The notes: generated by a model not told the origin, from the sequence alone. Numbered from the stretch's first letter, positions 47,007-58,864 are shown. The stretch: 64,000 bases of DNA from Proteus vulgaris (GCF_023100685.1 NZ_CP090064.1:3906001-3970000), one strand, 5' to 3'. Numbers and translations: made by a program.

Positions 47007-47534
47007 ATGGCGAGCAGAGGCGTAAACAAAGTTATTCTTATCGGTAATTTAGGGCAGGATCCAGAAATCCGTTATATGCCAAGTGGCGGTGCAGTTGCCA
47101 ACCTAACACTGGCAACATCAGAAAGCTGGCGCGATAAACAAACCGGTGAAATGAAAGAAAAAACCGAGTGGCACCGTGTGGTAATTTTCGGCAAATTAGC
47201 TGAAATTGCAGGCGAATATCTGCGTAAAGGTTCACAAGTGTATATCGAAGGTCAATTACAAACACGTAAATGGCAAGACCAAAGTGGTCAAGACAGATAT
47301 AGCACTGAAGTTGTCGTTAACATCGGTGGCTCAATGCAGATGTTAGGTGGCCGTGGTGGTCAAGATGGCGCACCTTCACAAGGTGGTCAAGGCGGTTGGG
47401 GCCAACCACAACAGCCACAAGCATCACAACAATTTAGCGGTGGTGCGCAATCTCGCCCAGCACAACAACCCGCAGCAGCACCTGCACCAAACAATGAACC
47501 ACCAATGGATTTTGATGACGACATTCCATTCTAA
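47007..47534 (+). CDS. ssb: SSB, single-stranded DNA-binding protein
   Basis: A 175-residue homotetrameric protein covering single-stranded DNA in replication and repair. The OB fold spans residues 1 to about 115 ([40 protein letters not shown]). A Gly/Gln/Pro-rich linker follows, and the tail [11 protein letters not shown] is the protein-interaction tip. The ATG at 47007 has AGGAG at 46994-46998 and matches E. coli; the open frame upstream to 46899 is leader. Divergent from uvrA, with a shared LexA box. Confidence 0.97.
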   Translation: MASRGVNKVILIGNLGQDPEIRYMPSGGAVANLTLATSESWRDKQTGEMKEKTEWHRVVIFGKLAEIAGEYLRKGSQVYIEGQLQTRKWQDQSGQDRYSTEVVVNIGGSMQMLGGRGGQDGAPSQGGQGGWGQPQQPQASQQFSGGAQSRPAQQPAAAPAPNNEPPMDFDDDIPF

Positions 47535-47876
47535 GGTTCAGAACAAATTATTTAAAACCATCTAAAAAATTAACCCAGCTTAGGCTGGGTTTTTTGTTGC
47601 TAATGATCAAAAAGCTATATCCCCATGTAAGCCAACTTGTTTACATAGAATAAATTCGCTTTACGCAGTAAATTGTTATGTGCTTATCTCTCTTCAAAGA
47701 CACTTTCTTTATATTATTGAAAGAAAACATGTTCTTTTATCTAACAACAGTTCTCTTTAAAAAAAGAGCGTAATACCACAGTTATTTTCATAAAACCCCA
47801 CTTTACACAAAGGTTTACTCTTGAAAAATATGATAGGATCTGTGTTATTAACAACGTCTGAGAGCATCTTATCCCC
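47535..47876. other. Gap between ssb and zur
   Basis: The left part is the ssb terminator. The rest is A+T-rich and holds the zur promoter, which I cannot place with confidence. No gene is seen. Confidence 0.5.
47572..47596 (+). terminator. Terminator of ssb
   Basis: Stem AACCCAGC (from 47572) and GCTGGGTT followed by TTTTT, 37 bases after the ssb stop; a typical strong intrinsic terminator. Confidence 0.9.
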
Positions 47877-48407
47877 ATGAATGAAGAGAAATTGCTCGCT
47901 CAGGCAGAAAAGATCTGCCAGAAACGAGGTGTTCGCCTGACTTCACAACGTCTGGCAGTATTACGTCTGATAATGCAGCAACCTTCTGCTATCAGCGCAT
48001 ATGATTTATTGGATTTATTACGCCAAGTTGAGCCACAAGCCAAACCACCAACAGTCTATCGCGGGTTAGAATTTTTACTTGAGCAAGGATTTATCCATAA
48101 AATAGAATCCACCAACAGTTATGTACTTTGTCATCATTTTGATGATGTTGAACATACGTCAGTCATGCTAATTTGTGACCGTTGCTTATCTGTCACAGAA
48201 AAAAATAGTCATAAAATCGAAGATGCGATTTCATTACTAGCAAAAGAGAGTGGATTTCATTTACGACATAGCGTCATCGAAATTCATGGATTGTGTTCAC
48301 TGTGCTACGAAGCTCAAGAGTGTACACACCCTGAAGGTTGTCATCATGACCACAGTATGGATGATAATCTTAAGCAGAAAAAAACTGGTGACTATAAGCC
48401 ACGCTGA
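47877..48407 (+). CDS. zur: Zur, zinc-uptake repressor (Fur family)
   Basis: A 176-residue metalloregulator that represses zinc uptake genes when zinc is plentiful. The DNA-binding half contains RGVRLTSQRLAVLRLIMQQP and AKPPTVYRGLEFLLEQGFIH. The structural zinc site is CDRC...CSLC, and the sensory site includes HHFDDVEHTSVMLI. The C-terminus is rich in His and Cys (CTHPEGCHHDHS), as in enterobacterial Zur. In E. coli zur lies by dusA; here it stands between ssb and the relBE remnant. Only a weak ribosome site is visible. Confidence 0.93.
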   Translation: MNEEKLLAQAEKICQKRGVRLTSQRLAVLRLIMQQPSAISAYDLLDLLRQVEPQAKPPTVYRGLEFLLEQGFIHKIESTNSYVLCHHFDDVEHTSVMLICDRCLSVTEKNSHKIEDAISLLAKESGFHLRHSVIEIHGLCSLCYEAQECTHPEGCHHDHSMDDNLKQKKTGDYKPR

Positions 48408-48415
48408 GCTTATAA

Positions 48416-48443
48416 AATACAAAAAGCCAGCTAAATGCTGGCT
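48416..48443 (-). terminator. Terminator after the relBE remnant
   Basis: Stem AGCCAGC (48425-48431) and GCTGGCT (48437-48443), followed on the minus strand by TTTTTGTATTTT. It lies 11 bases after the toxin pseudogene. Confidence 0.75.
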
Positions 48444-48453
48444 AATACGTGTT

Positions 48454-48755
48454 CTACTTTTGAATTCTCACTTTAGCTAATGAATAAGCTTTACTCTCTT
48501 CTCGCTTACCAACAGCAATAACTAAAATCACAACTTCAGAATCAATAACTTGGTAAACCAATCGAAAACCAGATGCTCGTAATTTAATCTTATAGCAACC
48601 CGTGAGATCACCTTTTAAGCGAGCTGACTCTATATAAGGATATAAGGGTTTTCCTGCAATTTTTTTAATTTCTTTTTAAACTGCTATTTAATGCTTTGAT
48701 CGAGTTTCTGCCATTCTTTCAAGGCACGCTTATCAAACTCAATATTAAAGATCAT
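48454..48755 (-). pseudogene. relE: RelE-type toxin pseudogene (nonsense codon plus 8-bp duplication)
   Basis: Reading back from 48755 gives MIFNIEFDKRALKEWQKLDQ then a TAG at codon 24 (48684-48686). After it the RelE pattern goes on (QFKKKLKKLQENPYI), breaks at a tandem ATATAAGG pair (48632-48639 and 48640-48647, plus strand), and resumes in another frame as ESARLKGDLTGCYKIKLRAS, GFRLVYQVIDSEVVILVIAV, GKREESKAYSLAKVRIQK. Removing one 8-base unit restores a continuous frame. The protein would be an mRNA interferase like E. coli RelE. With two independent lesions it is dead. It begins inside the 3' end of the antitoxin gene, the usual coupling. Confidence 0.88.
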
Positions 48756-48999
48756 CAATATTAACTTTTATACGTTTACTTGGTTTTTTCAAACGTTCAC
48801 GTACAACAGCTAAAATATCCCCATCTTCATCCAGCTCCCCAACAACGACAGAAACTTCTGAGAAAGGTAATTTTTCATTTTCAGAAACATAACGTAGAAA
48901 TAATCTTATGGCATCTGAAGGAGACAGGTTCATTTTTTCAAATACTTGATAAGCTTCTTTTTTGAGCTCATTGTCTACTCTAACTTGTATCGTTGTCAT
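48745..48999 (-). CDS. relB: RelB/DinJ-family antitoxin, intact but without functional toxin
   Basis: An 84-residue ribbon-helix-helix antitoxin (TTIQVRVDNELKKEAYQVFE, LSPSDAIRLFLRYVSEN). The charged C-terminal half (LKKPSKRIKVNIDDL) is the toxin-wrapping segment. The ATG at 48999 has GGAGG five bases upstream; the frame reaches a GTG two codons earlier. Its toxin partner, overlapping the end, carries a stop codon and a frameshift. The antitoxin reading frame is undamaged, so it may persist as a repressor or as protection against related toxins; that is inference. Confidence 0.85.
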   Translation of the reverse strand: MTTIQVRVDNELKKEAYQVFEKMNLSPSDAIRLFLRYVSENEKLPFSEVSVVVGELDEDGDILAVVRERLKKPSKRIKVNIDDL

Positions 49000-49080
49000 A
49001 AGCACCTCCGCAATTAAAACACATCATATTGTTATTACATTTGTAGTGCGGTGGTGTTTTTTTATACAAATTAGAAATAA

Positions 49081-49126
49081 AAAATGCAGATGATTTTGTG
49101 TTTTTACACATCATCTGCATCTTTTT
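49081..49126. terminator. Terminator downstream of lexA
   Basis: Long stem ATGCAGATGA (49084-49093) and TCATCTGCAT (49111-49120) with further inner pairing (TGTG/CACA), flanked by T-rich runs on both strands. Confidence 0.85.
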
Positions 49127-49159
49127 AAAATAAGTTGTATTGACTTACTTTGGTACAAA

Positions 49160-49771
49160 TTACAGCCATTCGCCGTTACGAATAACCCCTACTGCTAAAC
49201 CTTCCACAGTAAAGCTTTGTTCGCGTAAATCGACGATGATAGGTGAAAACTCTGGGTTTTCTGCATGAAGTTCAATTTTATTACCACTTTTCTTAAAGCG
49301 TTTTACTGTCACTTCATCTTCAATACGTGCCACAATCACTTGCCCGTTATGAACATCTTGTGTTTTATGCACAGCAAGTAAGTCGCCATCCATAATACCG
49401 ATATCTTTCATCGACATACCATTAACGCGCAATAAAAAATCTGCACTTGGTTTAAATAGCATTGGGTCAACTTGATAATGGCTTTCAATATGCTCTTGTG
49501 CTAAAAGTGGTTCACCAGCAGCAACTCGCCCAATTAATGGCAGTCCTTCTGGCTCTTCTTCCATCAGCAAACGGATACCTCTAGATGCACCAGAGATAAT
49601 TTCTATCACGCCTTTACGAGCAAGAGCTTTTAAGTGCTCTTCTGCCGCATTTGGTGAGCGAAACCCAAGTTGGGAAGCTATTTCAGCCCGTGTTGGTGGC
49701 ATACCCGTTTGCGAAATGTGATCACGAACCAAATCGTAAACCTGCTGCTGCCTTGCAGTTAATGCTTTCAT
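49160..49771 (-). CDS. lexA: LexA, SOS repressor
   Basis: A 203-residue repressor of DNA-damage genes. The winged-helix domain ([40 protein letters not shown]) is followed by the self-cleavage site Ala-Gly in RVAAGEPLL. The peptidase pair is the Ser in [15 protein letters not shown] and the Lys in [14 protein letters not shown]. Two LexA boxes lie directly upstream, as in E. coli, for autoregulation. dinF, which follows lexA in E. coli, is missing; the relBE remnant occupies that place. Confidence 0.97.
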   Translation of the reverse strand: MKALTARQQQVYDLVRDHISQTGMPPTRAEIASQLGFRSPNAAEEHLKALARKGVIEIISGASRGIRLLMEEEPEGLPLIGRVAAGEPLLAQEHIESHYQVDPMLFKPSADFLLRVNGMSMKDIGIMDGDLLAVHKTQDVHNGQVIVARIEDEVTVKRFKKSGNKIELHAENPEFSPIIVDLREQSFTVEGLAVGVIRNGEWL

Positions 49772-49779
49772 TCCGCCCC

Positions 49780-49816
49780 CTGTTTGTTTATACAGTCAGA
49801 CTGTGAGTATATACAG
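49780..49816. promoter_or_regulatory. Two LexA boxes in the lexA promoter
   Basis: CTGTTTGTTTATACAG (49780-49795) and CTGTGAGTATATACAG (49801-49816) both fit CTG-N10-CAG, centres 21 bp apart, just as in the E. coli lexA operator. Confidence 0.92.
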
Positions 49817-49898
49817 GTATATGACGATTTGAAACCTTAAATGAATATAAAACACGCATCTTTAGATTATTTTTCGACAAAAATCGAATTTTTTAACT

Positions 49899-50270
49899 TT
49901 ATGCGAAGAAATGTCCCCAAAGAATGGTTACCCAAGTAAATAATCCCAATATAATAGCAATGAGAACGGCAGCAGAACCCATATCTTTTGCACGTCCTGA
50001 TAATTCGTGGTATTCAGATCCAATTCGATCGACAACCGCTTCTATTGCACTATTTACCAGTTCCAAGATCACAACCAATACAACGGAACCAATGAGTAAA
50101 ATGCGCTCTAGACCACTGACATCGATGAAAAATGAAAGGATAATTGCAACCAAGGTCACAATTGCTTCTTGTCTAAAAGCAGCTTCATTAATCCAAGCGG
50201 CACGAATGCCCTTGTATGAATAGCCACCAGCTTTGATGATTCGGGTAAGACCTTTATTTTGATTAGCCAT
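49899..50270 (-). CDS. dgkA: DgkA, diacylglycerol kinase
   Basis: A 123-residue trimeric membrane enzyme that recycles diacylglycerol to phosphatidic acid. It follows E. coli DgkA closely: [27 protein letters not shown], and the active-site stretch [34 protein letters not shown]. Three membrane helices are visible. The start MANQNKG at 50270 is chosen by comparison with E. coli MANNTTG; a longer frame to 50291 is unlikely. Divergent from plsB, the conserved arrangement. Confidence 0.95.
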   Translation of the reverse strand: MANQNKGLTRIIKAGGYSYKGIRAAWINEAAFRQEAIVTLVAIILSFFIDVSGLERILLIGSVVLVVILELVNSAIEAVVDRIGSEYHELSGRAKDMGSAAVLIAIILGLFTWVTILWGHFFA

Positions 50271-50400
50271 AATAAACTCTATCGAAAACAAACGATTATT
50301 TTGCCACTTTTCTCTATTAATATTGTCACAGCACCACAGATCTACGAAAGACTTTCTGTTATGCTTTCGAAGTATTGCTAATAAGAGGCTACAACTATTT

Positions 50401-52884
50401 ATGTCAGCTTGGCGTAAACTATATTATAACACATTGAATTTACCACTAAAATTACTGGTAAAAAGTAAACGAGTTCCGACTGATCCTATCACTGAGTTAG
50501 GGTTGGATACGTCGCGATCTTTCCTTTATGTGCTGCCTTATCATTCAAAGGCAGACTTACTGACATTAAGACAGCAATGTTTATCTTTAGGATTGCCTGA
50601 TCCACTGCAACCTATTGAGATAGGCGGTACGAAGCTCCCTGCGTATGTCTTTATTGATGACGGCCCAAGAGTATTCCGTTACTACTCGCCCGATCCTCGT
50701 AAAGATTCCGTGAAAACATTCCACGCTTATCTTGATGCTCATCGTAATAATCCACACCTTGATATCGAGATGTTACCGGTTTCCGTGATGTTTGGTCGCT
50801 CTCCTGGCCGTGAAGGTCATAATGGCGTACCACATTTACGTGTGCTTAATGGTATCCAAAAATTTATCGCTATCCTCTGGTTAGGTCGTGATAGCTTTGT
50901 TCGTTTTTCACCCACGGTATCAATGCGTGAAATGGCGAACGAACACGGTACTGACACCAGTATAGCCCGAAAACTCGCACGCGTTGCGCGTATTCATTTT
51001 TCTCGCCAGCGTTTAGCCGCTGTTGGCCCAAAATTACCAGCACGTCAAGACCTCTTCAATAAATTGCTTTCATCGAAAGCCATTGAAAAAGCAATTGAAG
51101 ATGAATCAAAAGCGAAAAAAATCTCACTGGATAAAGCGCGCAAAAATGCTACTGATATCATGGAAGAAATCGCAGCTAATTTCTCATATGAAGCTGTGCG
51201 TATTAGTGACCGCGTATTAAGTTGGACATGGAATAAGCTCTATCAAGGTATCAACGTCTATAATGCCGAACGTGTACGTAAGCTCGCACAAGATGGACAT
51301 GAGATTGTTTATGTACCTTGCCACCGTAGCCACATGGACTACCTACTGCTTTCTTATGTGCTTTATCATCAAGGCTTAGTTCCTCCACATATAGCCGCGG
51401 GTATTAACCTTAATTTCTGGCCAGCAGGTCCAATTTTCCGCCGTTTAGGGGCTTTCTTTATCCGAAGAACCTTTAAAGGTAACAAGCTGTACTCCACCAT
51501 TTTCCGTGAATATTTAGGTGAGCTATTTACACGAGGCTACTCTATTGAATATTTCGTTGAAGGTGGACGCTCACGTACAGGTCGATTGTTAGATCCTAAA
51601 ACAGGAACACTTTCAATGACAGTACAAGCAATGTTACGTGGTGAAACACGCCCTATCTCTGTTGTTCCTATTTATATTGGGTATGAGCACGTTATGGAAG
51701 TGGCAACCTACGCCAAAGAATTACGTGGCGCAACAAAAGAGAAAGAAGGTTTTATGCAGATGGTGAGGGGTTTACGTAAATTACGTAATCTTGGCCAAGG
51801 CTATGTTAACTTTGGTGAACCTATCTCTGTTGCACAGTACTTAAATCAAGCGGTTCCACAGTGGCGTGATGATATTGATCCCATTGAGCCACAACGCCCA
51901 AGTTGGTTAAATCCAGCTGTAAGCGCATTAGCTGACAATATTATGGTTCATATCAATAATGCAGCCTCAATTAATGCAATTAACTTGGTCTCAACGGCAC
52001 TGTTAGCATCACGTCAGCGAGCACTCACTAGAGAACAGCTGTTAGAGCAAGTCGATTGTTATCTGCAATTATTACGTAATGTGCCTTATTCGACTGACAT
52101 GATTGTGTCTGATAAAAATGCTGAGGCGTTATTAGAACACGCTCTGCAATCAGATAAATTCTTAGTCGAAAAAGATAGTTTGGGTGATATTGTGGTGCTT
52201 CCTCGTGAAAGCGCGGTATTAATGACTTATTACCGTAATAACACGATCCATTTAATGATTACTCCATCGTTAATTGCTAGCATCATCTTGCATCATGAAA
52301 AAATCCATCGTGATGATTTAATGAAACAGGTTGAATTAATCTTCCCTCTAATTAAAGCAGAGTTATTTATTCGCTATGAGAAAGAAGAGCTACCTGAAGT
52401 CATTAATACCTTGATCGCAGAACTTTGTCGTCAGCGTCTAATCTGTTGTGATAGTGATGGCTTACTACGCATTAATCCTGCTCGTATTCGTCCATTACAG
52501 CTTTTAGCGGCTAGTGTCAGAGAAACATTACAACGTTATGGCATTACGCTGTCTTTACTCAATTTTGCTCCTGAAATTAGTCGTGCATTATTGGAAAAAG
52601 AGAGCCGTATCTTGGCACAACGTCTTTCTGTATTACATGGCATCAACGCACCTGAGTTTTTTGATAAAGCAGTATTCTCTACCTTAGTTTCAACACTGCG
52701 TGAAGAAGGCTATCTCAACGATAACGAAGATATCCTAAAAGCAGATGCATCAGCCCTTTACCAAGTGATTGCAAAATTAATGTCACCAGAAATTCGCTTA
52801 ACCATTGAGAGTGTCGGTGTCACTGAAGATAACAATTCAGCACAGATAATGAATGAAAAAAATGAGCCTAAAGCTGATGAATAA
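50401..52884 (+). CDS. plsB: PlsB, glycerol-3-phosphate acyltransferase
   Basis: An 827-residue inner-membrane enzyme that starts phospholipid synthesis. The catalytic HX4D is in [19 protein letters not shown], followed by [40 protein letters not shown] and [20 protein letters not shown], the four acyltransferase blocks. The ATG at 50401 ([16 protein letters not shown]) corresponds to E. coli MSGWPRIYYKLLNLPL; the frame open to 50323 is promoter region. Length is 20 residues more than E. coli because of a longer acidic tail. Confidence 0.96.
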   Translation: MSAWRKLYYNTLNLPLKLLVKSKRVPTDPITELGLDTSRSFLYVLPYHSKADLLTLRQQCLSLGLPDPLQPIEIGGTKLPAYVFIDDGPRVFRYYSPDPRKDSVKTFHAYLDAHRNNPHLDIEMLPVSVMFGRSPGREGHNGVPHLRVLNGIQKFIAILWLGRDSFVRFSPTVSMREMANEHGTDTSIARKLARVARIHFSRQRLAAVGPKLPARQDLFNKLLSSKAIEKAIEDESKAKKISLDKARKNATDIMEEIAANFSYEAVRISDRVLSWTWNKLYQGINVYNAERVRKLAQDGHEIVYVPCHRSHMDYLLLSYVLYHQGLVPPHIAAGINLNFWPAGPIFRRLGAFFIRRTFKGNKLYSTIFREYLGELFTRGYSIEYFVEGGRSRTGRLLDPKTGTLSMTVQAMLRGETRPISVVPIYIGYEHVMEVATYAKELRGATKEKEGFMQMVRGLRKLRNLGQGYVNFGEPISVAQYLNQAVPQWRDDIDPIEPQRPSWLNPAVSALADNIMVHINNAASINAINLVSTALLASRQRALTREQLLEQVDCYLQLLRNVPYSTDMIVSDKNAEALLEHALQSDKFLVEKDSLGDIVVLPRESAVLMTYYRNNTIHLMITPSLIASIILHHEKIHRDDLMKQVELIFPLIKAELFIRYEKEELPEVINTLIAELCRQRLICCDSDGLLRINPARIRPLQLLAASVRETLQRYGITLSLLNFAPEISRALLEKESRILAQRLSVLHGINAPEFFDKAVFSTLVSTLREEGYLNDNEDILKADASALYQVIAKLMSPEIRLTIESVGVTEDNNSAQIMNEKNEPKADE

Positions 52885-52913
52885 TCAGTAAATAACGCCA
52901 TGACCGCAATAGA

Positions 52914-52945
52914 AAAGGGATAAGCGCATTGCTTATCCCTTTTTG
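52914..52945. terminator. Bidirectional terminator between plsB and ubiA
   Basis: Twelve-bp stem AAAGGGATAAGC (52914-52925), loop GCATT, GCTTATCCCTTT (52931-52942), then TTGTTT on the plus strand and TCTATTG on the minus strand. Confidence 0.88.
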
Positions 52946-52986
52946 TTTCTACTCAATGATAGAGAATACTTCAGCGCTTATTTATC

Positions 52987-53841
52987 TTAAAAATAACTAA
53001 ATAAAATACCCGCAAATAAAACGAAACCAACATAATTATTATTCATAAAAGCTTGAAAACAAGGTGCTCTTTCACGCTCTGCAATCAGTTTTTGTTGATA
53101 GATAAAGAGCGCGGTAATGAGTAATATCGACCAATAATAGATACCTTTCATGTTCAGCAGAACACCAATACCCACGAGTAGCGCCAACATCATCAGTTGT
53201 AAAATACCGATAATAATTTTGTCATAACGACCAAACAAAATAGCAGTAGATTTTACGCCAATCTTTATATCATCATTGCGGTCAACCATCGCATATTGGG
53301 TATCGTAAATCACCGACCAGACAATATTAACAAGAAATAATAGCCAACATACTAATGGTAAGCTTTCAGAAACAGCAGCAAAACCCATTGGAATTGACCA
53401 CCCAAAGGCCATACCTAAAATAAGCTGAGGTAGACTACTAAAGCGTTTAACAAAGGGGTAGAACCATGCTAGTGCAAGTCCTGCCACAGAGAGCCAAATT
53501 GTCATCGTATTGAGTGTAAGTACTAATCCAAATGACAAGATAACCAATACAATAAATAAAATTTTACTCTCTTTTTCTGTCACAGCCCCACTAGGTAATG
53601 GTCGATTTTTAGTTCGTTCAACGCTGCCGTCAATTTTTCTGTCAGCAAAGTCGTTTATTACACACCCAGCGGCACGCATAGAGAACACGCCAATAGTAAA
53701 GACAATCAGAATATGCCAATCAGGAAAACCTTTAGCCGCAATCCATAAAGCCCAATAAGTTGGCCAAAGTAATAATAGCGCTCCGATAGGTTTATCTATA
53801 CGCATTAAACGGCTATATGCCTGCCATTTATTGTGCGTCAT
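52987..53841 (-). CDS. ubiA: UbiA, 4-hydroxybenzoate polyprenyltransferase
   Basis: A 284-residue membrane prenyltransferase of ubiquinone synthesis. The two Asp-rich motifs are [20 protein letters not shown] and [19 protein letters not shown]. The opening [20 protein letters not shown] is as in E. coli. The ATG at 53841 has GGAGGGAAGT before it; the frame extends four codons to a TTG. It lies 28 bases after ubiC in the ubiCA operon. Confidence 0.96.
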   Translation of the reverse strand: MTHNKWQAYSRLMRIDKPIGALLLLWPTYWALWIAAKGFPDWHILIVFTIGVFSMRAAGCVINDFADRKIDGSVERTKNRPLPSGAVTEKESKILFIVLVILSFGLVLTLNTMTIWLSVAGLALAWFYPFVKRFSSLPQLILGMAFGWSIPMGFAAVSESLPLVCWLLFLVNIVWSVIYDTQYAMVDRNDDIKIGVKSTAILFGRYDKIIIGILQLMMLALLVGIGVLLNMKGIYYWSILLITALFIYQQKLIAERERAPCFQAFMNNNYVGFVLFAGILFSYF

Positions 53842-53869
53842 ACTTCCCTCCAATTTTAGCTCCCCCTAA

Positions 53870-54379
53870 TTACTTCTCATACACTGGTGATGCAGGTAGA
53901 AACACCTCGGTTAATAATAAAGGTTTATCTGAAAGCTGGAAACGAGAACGGCGTAGCCAATATCCATTTTGTTGCCCGATATGAATGAAATCACGGCTTA
54001 AGGTTGTTTCCTGAAACAGATAACGTCCAAGAGGAACGGTTCTTAAATTGACCAGTTTTCTATCTTCACCTGTCAGTGTCTCTTCTGGTACTAATGTTCG
54101 CCCTAATAACCAAGGAACATTATCACCACACAATACCACTTCTCTTAACCAATAACGCTGACTTTCAGGTAAACATGCTTTTTCATCAGCAGGCTCAATA
54201 ATCTCAACAAATCCTTCTTGATAAGGCATCACTGTAACTTTTTGACAATGCTGTTCAAAGCGTCGCGTCATTGAGCCTAATTCCATTAACCAACTTAATG
54301 TACTTTCTTTAATATTTTCATGTTCCTCACTGGGCAACCAATGGATAGGAGCAGGGGTAATTATTGATTTTTTGAACAT
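53870..54379 (-). CDS. ubiC: UbiC, chorismate pyruvate-lyase
   Basis: A 169-residue cytoplasmic enzyme making 4-hydroxybenzoate from chorismate. It aligns with E. coli UbiC through [62 protein letters not shown] and the C-terminal [19 protein letters not shown]. The start is uncertain: the ATG at 54379 gives a length near the 165 of E. coli, while the frame is open to an ATG at 54430; neither has a strong ribosome site. Operon with ubiA. Confidence 0.9.
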   Translation of the reverse strand: MFKKSIITPAPIHWLPSEEHENIKESTLSWLMELGSMTRRFEQHCQKVTVMPYQEGFVEIIEPADEKACLPESQRYWLREVVLCGDNVPWLLGRTLVPEETLTGEDRKLVNLRTVPLGRYLFQETTLSRDFIHIGQQNGYWLRRSRFQLSDKPLLLTEVFLPASPVYEK

Positions 54380-54540
54380 TATTTCATCATCACGCGTTGA
54401 TGATCCTAGCTTGTGTGAGTCATGATACATAAGGATATCATGATGTGACTAAGGGAAGTTAAAAGCTGATAACATTTCGCATAAATAATCTAAAAAAGCG
54501 TTAAAAGAAAATCAGATTGAGCACGAAGCATTCAAAAAAT

Positions 54541-54565
54541 AAAGGAGGCCATAAAAACCTCCTTT
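54541..54565 (-). terminator. Terminator of pgi
   Basis: Stem AAAGGAGG (54541-54548) and CCTCCTTT (54558-54565), followed on the minus strand by ATTTTTTG, 36 bases after the pgi stop. Confidence 0.85.
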
Positions 54566-54600
54566 GTATCTAACCGACTACTTATATTCAATTTATTCGA

Positions 54601-56247
<1,647 letters not shown>

Positions 56248-56512
56248 TCACAATACTCTCTTAAGATTACAATCCAATATTCTCAGATTGTAGCCTGACA
56301 TTTAATAGTTACAGTCAATTCTTTCTCATTTGATGATATTGGTCAAAACCAATCAACAAATCTAGTACTAATTACTTACATAGGTAAAACCGATAATGTG
56401 GTGCTGATTATTAATTAAATTGATTATTCTTCACTCTGCATTGACTCTCTACTTAATAACCGATATTCCTAATTGTGTCCAACATCTCATTTTTGCCTAA
56501 AGGAATACGACA

Positions 56513-57892
56513 ATGACTGATAATACTGCTACGCCTTCATCTTCATCATCACCATACACTATCGCTAAATTTGGTGGCACGAGTGTTGCTAACTATTCAG
56601 CAATGGAAAAATGTGCAGATATTATCCTGAAACAAAAGTCAGTTCGTGTCGTCGTTCTTTCCGCATCTGCAGGAGTCACTAATCTACTGATTGAACTTGC
56701 AGCAGGCACTGAGCCTTCACAACGAGAAGCTTTACTTTCACAAGTCCGCGATATTGAGTACGCGATTATCAATCAACTCTCTCAGCCAGAAATTATTTCC
56801 CAAGAAATAAACCGCCTGCTTGAAAATATTGAGATGCTCTCTGAAGCGGCCACGTTAGCTACTTCTGATGCATTAACAGACGAACTTGTAAGTCATGGTG
56901 AATTAATGTCAACCTTACTTTTCGTTGAGTTACTGCGTGAAAATGGCATACAAGCGGATTGGTTTGATGTCAGAAAAGTGATGAAAACGAACGATCTATT
57001 TTGTCACGCTGAGCCTGATATGGTGCAATTAACCGAACTCACACAAAGCCTTCTTCAGCCTCGTCTAGATGAAACAGTTATTGTCACACAAGGCTTTATT
57101 GGTCAAGAGCCAAAAGGTAGAACCACAACTCTAGGTCGTGGTGGTAGCGACTATACGGCTGCATTGATTGGTGAAGCACTAGGAATGTCTCGTGTAGATA
57201 TCTGGACGGATGTACCAGGCATTTACAGCACTGATCCAAGAATAGTGCCAGAGGCGCATCGTATTGATCAAATCGCCTTTGATGAAGCGGCAGAGATGGC
57301 AACCTTTGGCGCTAAAATATTACACCCCGCTACATTATTGCCTGCTGTTCGTAGTGGCATTCCGGTATTTGTTGGCTCAAGTAAAGCGCCCGAAGAAGGC
57401 GGTACGTTAGTTTGTGCACAAACAGAAAATCCACCTGTATTCCGTGCGATTGCACTGCGTAGAAAGCAAACATTGCTCACGTTACATAGCCTGAAAATGC
57501 TTCATGCGCGTGGTTTCTTGGCTGAAATTTTCACCATTTTATCGCGCCATCATATTTCGGTTGATGTGATAACAACATCTGAAGTCAGTATTGCTTTAAC
57601 CCTTGATACAACAGGTACAACAAATTCATCAGGCAGTTTATTAACAAATGCCTTATTAACCGAGCTTTCTGCATTATGCCGTGTTGAAGTAGAAGAAGAT
57701 CTGGCGTTAGTTGCCGTGATTGGTAACTCTCTTTCACAGGTAAATGGTTTAGGTATTAAGATTTTCGGCACATTAGAAAATTACAATATTCGTATGATTA
57801 GCCACGGTGCAAGTACTCATAATTTATGTTTATTAGTTGATGGCAAAGATGCGGATAATATTGTGCGTAAATTGCATGATACTTTGTTTTAA
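56513..57892 (+). CDS. lysC: LysC, aspartokinase III
   Basis: A 459-residue lysine-sensitive aspartate kinase. The kinase domain opens IAKFGGTSVANYSAMEKCAD, with TTTLGRGGSDYTAALIGEAL and the substrate Arg region beyond; two ACT domains form the regulatory C-terminus (LLTLHSLKMLHARGFLAEIF, ISVDVITTSEVSIALTLDTT, NIRMISHGASTHNLCLLVDG). It has about ten extra N-terminal residues rich in Ser/Thr against E. coli. I do not see the conserved blocks of a lysine riboswitch in the 265-base leader region. Confidence 0.96.
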   Translation: MTDNTATPSSSSSPYTIAKFGGTSVANYSAMEKCADIILKQKSVRVVVLSASAGVTNLLIELAAGTEPSQREALLSQVRDIEYAIINQLSQPEIISQEINRLLENIEMLSEAATLATSDALTDELVSHGELMSTLLFVELLRENGIQADWFDVRKVMKTNDLFCHAEPDMVQLTELTQSLLQPRLDETVIVTQGFIGQEPKGRTTTLGRGGSDYTAALIGEALGMSRVDIWTDVPGIYSTDPRIVPEAHRIDQIAFDEAAEMATFGAKILHPATLLPAVRSGIPVFVGSSKAPEEGGTLVCAQTENPPVFRAIALRRKQTLLTLHSLKMLHARGFLAEIFTILSRHHISVDVITTSEVSIALTLDTTGTTNSSGSLLTNALLTELSALCRVEVEEDLALVAVIGNSLSQVNGLGIKIFGTLENYNIRMISHGASTHNLCLLVDGKDADNIVRKLHDTLF

Positions 57893-57909
57893 CACATTCA
57901 CATTGAAAA

Positions 57910-57932
57910 GAGAGATAAAATTTTTATCTCTC
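57910..57932 (+). terminator. Possible hairpin terminator after lysC
   Basis: GAGAGATAAAA (57910-57920) pairs with TTTTATCTCTC (57922-57932), 18 bases after the lysC stop. The run of T lies inside the stem rather than after it, so strength is doubtful. Confidence 0.45.
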
Positions 57933-58033
57933 TCAAAATTCAACCTTTATTGCTGAAAAGGTGCAAGCTTTAAAGAACTTCATTTAATAATAATTAGAAT
58001 CAAAGCCTAATTCTATTAATGGAGTATTAAAAA

Positions 58034-58819
58034 ATGCATAAAGTCAGTAATAGCAGCATGAGTATAAGTGAAATTATAAGTAATAAAATTAGCACTAATA
58101 AGCCTCATACTCGTATTCTTACAGATATAAAAAAAGAAATTAATTCTTTGCACAATAATTCAGTTACGCTGAATATTCCTCTCGATACCACGCTCTCTCT
58201 TTTAAAATATATAGAAGATAAGCGTCCTATTTCTAAAAACATAGATGCCATATACAATCTAGAATTAGTCGATAAGGATAGCCTTTCCTCTATGATTGAT
58301 ATACATCATAGAGAAAAGAAAAAAGACCATTCAGCTATTAGCCTTTATTCAGATATATTAAAAAGAATAGACATAAATACTACAAATAAAGAAATTCAGC
58401 TTACAAAGGAATTTATGAAACTATCTGATAAAATCATAGAAAATCACACCAAAATAAAAAAAACAATAAAAGTTCTAGATAGTTATTTTCAAAACCTTAA
58501 AGACAAACTAGATGAAACACCAGAACTCGAAAAGAAAATAAATGAATATGATGACCAAAATACAATTCTCTCAAGCTTAATTAAATACAATACATCACAA
58601 AAAAAAATAGGAATGAAAATTGAAGAAGAAACAAGTAAAGCCAAGAAGTATAATGAAAATTTAAATAAAGCCATTGATGAACTATGTACAATTACTTTAA
58701 ATTATATATCTATATTAGAAAATAGTGACAAATTAAAAGATCATAATAAAATATTAGAATTAATAACAAATCATAAAGAATGCATAGAAAAAATAAATAC
58801 TACTTATCTTAAATTTTAA
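58034..58819 (+). CDS. Unrecognised coiled-coil protein, A+T-rich
   Basis: A 261-residue protein I do not recognise. The N-terminus is rich in Ser, Asn and Ile (MHKVSNSSMSISEIISNKIS) with no Sec signal. From about residue 110 it is strongly helical with heptad-like charge patterns (LSDKIIENHTKIKKTIKVLD, LEKKINEYDDQNTILSSLIK), predicting coiled coils. There is no membrane segment. Lys, Asn and Ile content and A+T-richness are far above lysC and metH next door, suggesting acquisition. GGAG precedes the ATG. Such a profile occurs in type III translocators and effectors, but also in phage and structural proteins; function unknown. Confidence 0.55.
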   Translation: MHKVSNSSMSISEIISNKISTNKPHTRILTDIKKEINSLHNNSVTLNIPLDTTLSLLKYIEDKRPISKNIDAIYNLELVDKDSLSSMIDIHHREKKKDHSAISLYSDILKRIDINTTNKEIQLTKEFMKLSDKIIENHTKIKKTIKVLDSYFQNLKDKLDETPELEKKINEYDDQNTILSSLIKYNTSQKKIGMKIEEETSKAKKYNENLNKAIDELCTITLNYISILENSDKLKDHNKILELITNHKECIEKINTTYLKF

Positions 58820-58827
58820 TATTTAAT

Positions 58828-58853
58828 CTAGGCTTCTTTTTCTAGAAGCCTAG
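58828..58853. terminator. Hairpin between two convergent unrecognised genes
   Basis: Perfect 10-bp stem CTAGGCTTCT (58828-58837) and AGAAGCCTAG (58844-58853) with loop TTTTCT. It separates the convergent genes ending at 58819 and 58865; the flanks are A/T-rich but lack a clean T-run. Confidence 0.6.
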
Positions 58854-58864
58854 CTTCTAATAAA

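Noticed and set aside
50323..50400. 26-residue extension of plsB
   Set aside because: Not present in the family and overlaps the divergent dgkA promoter; the ATG at 50401 matches E. coli.
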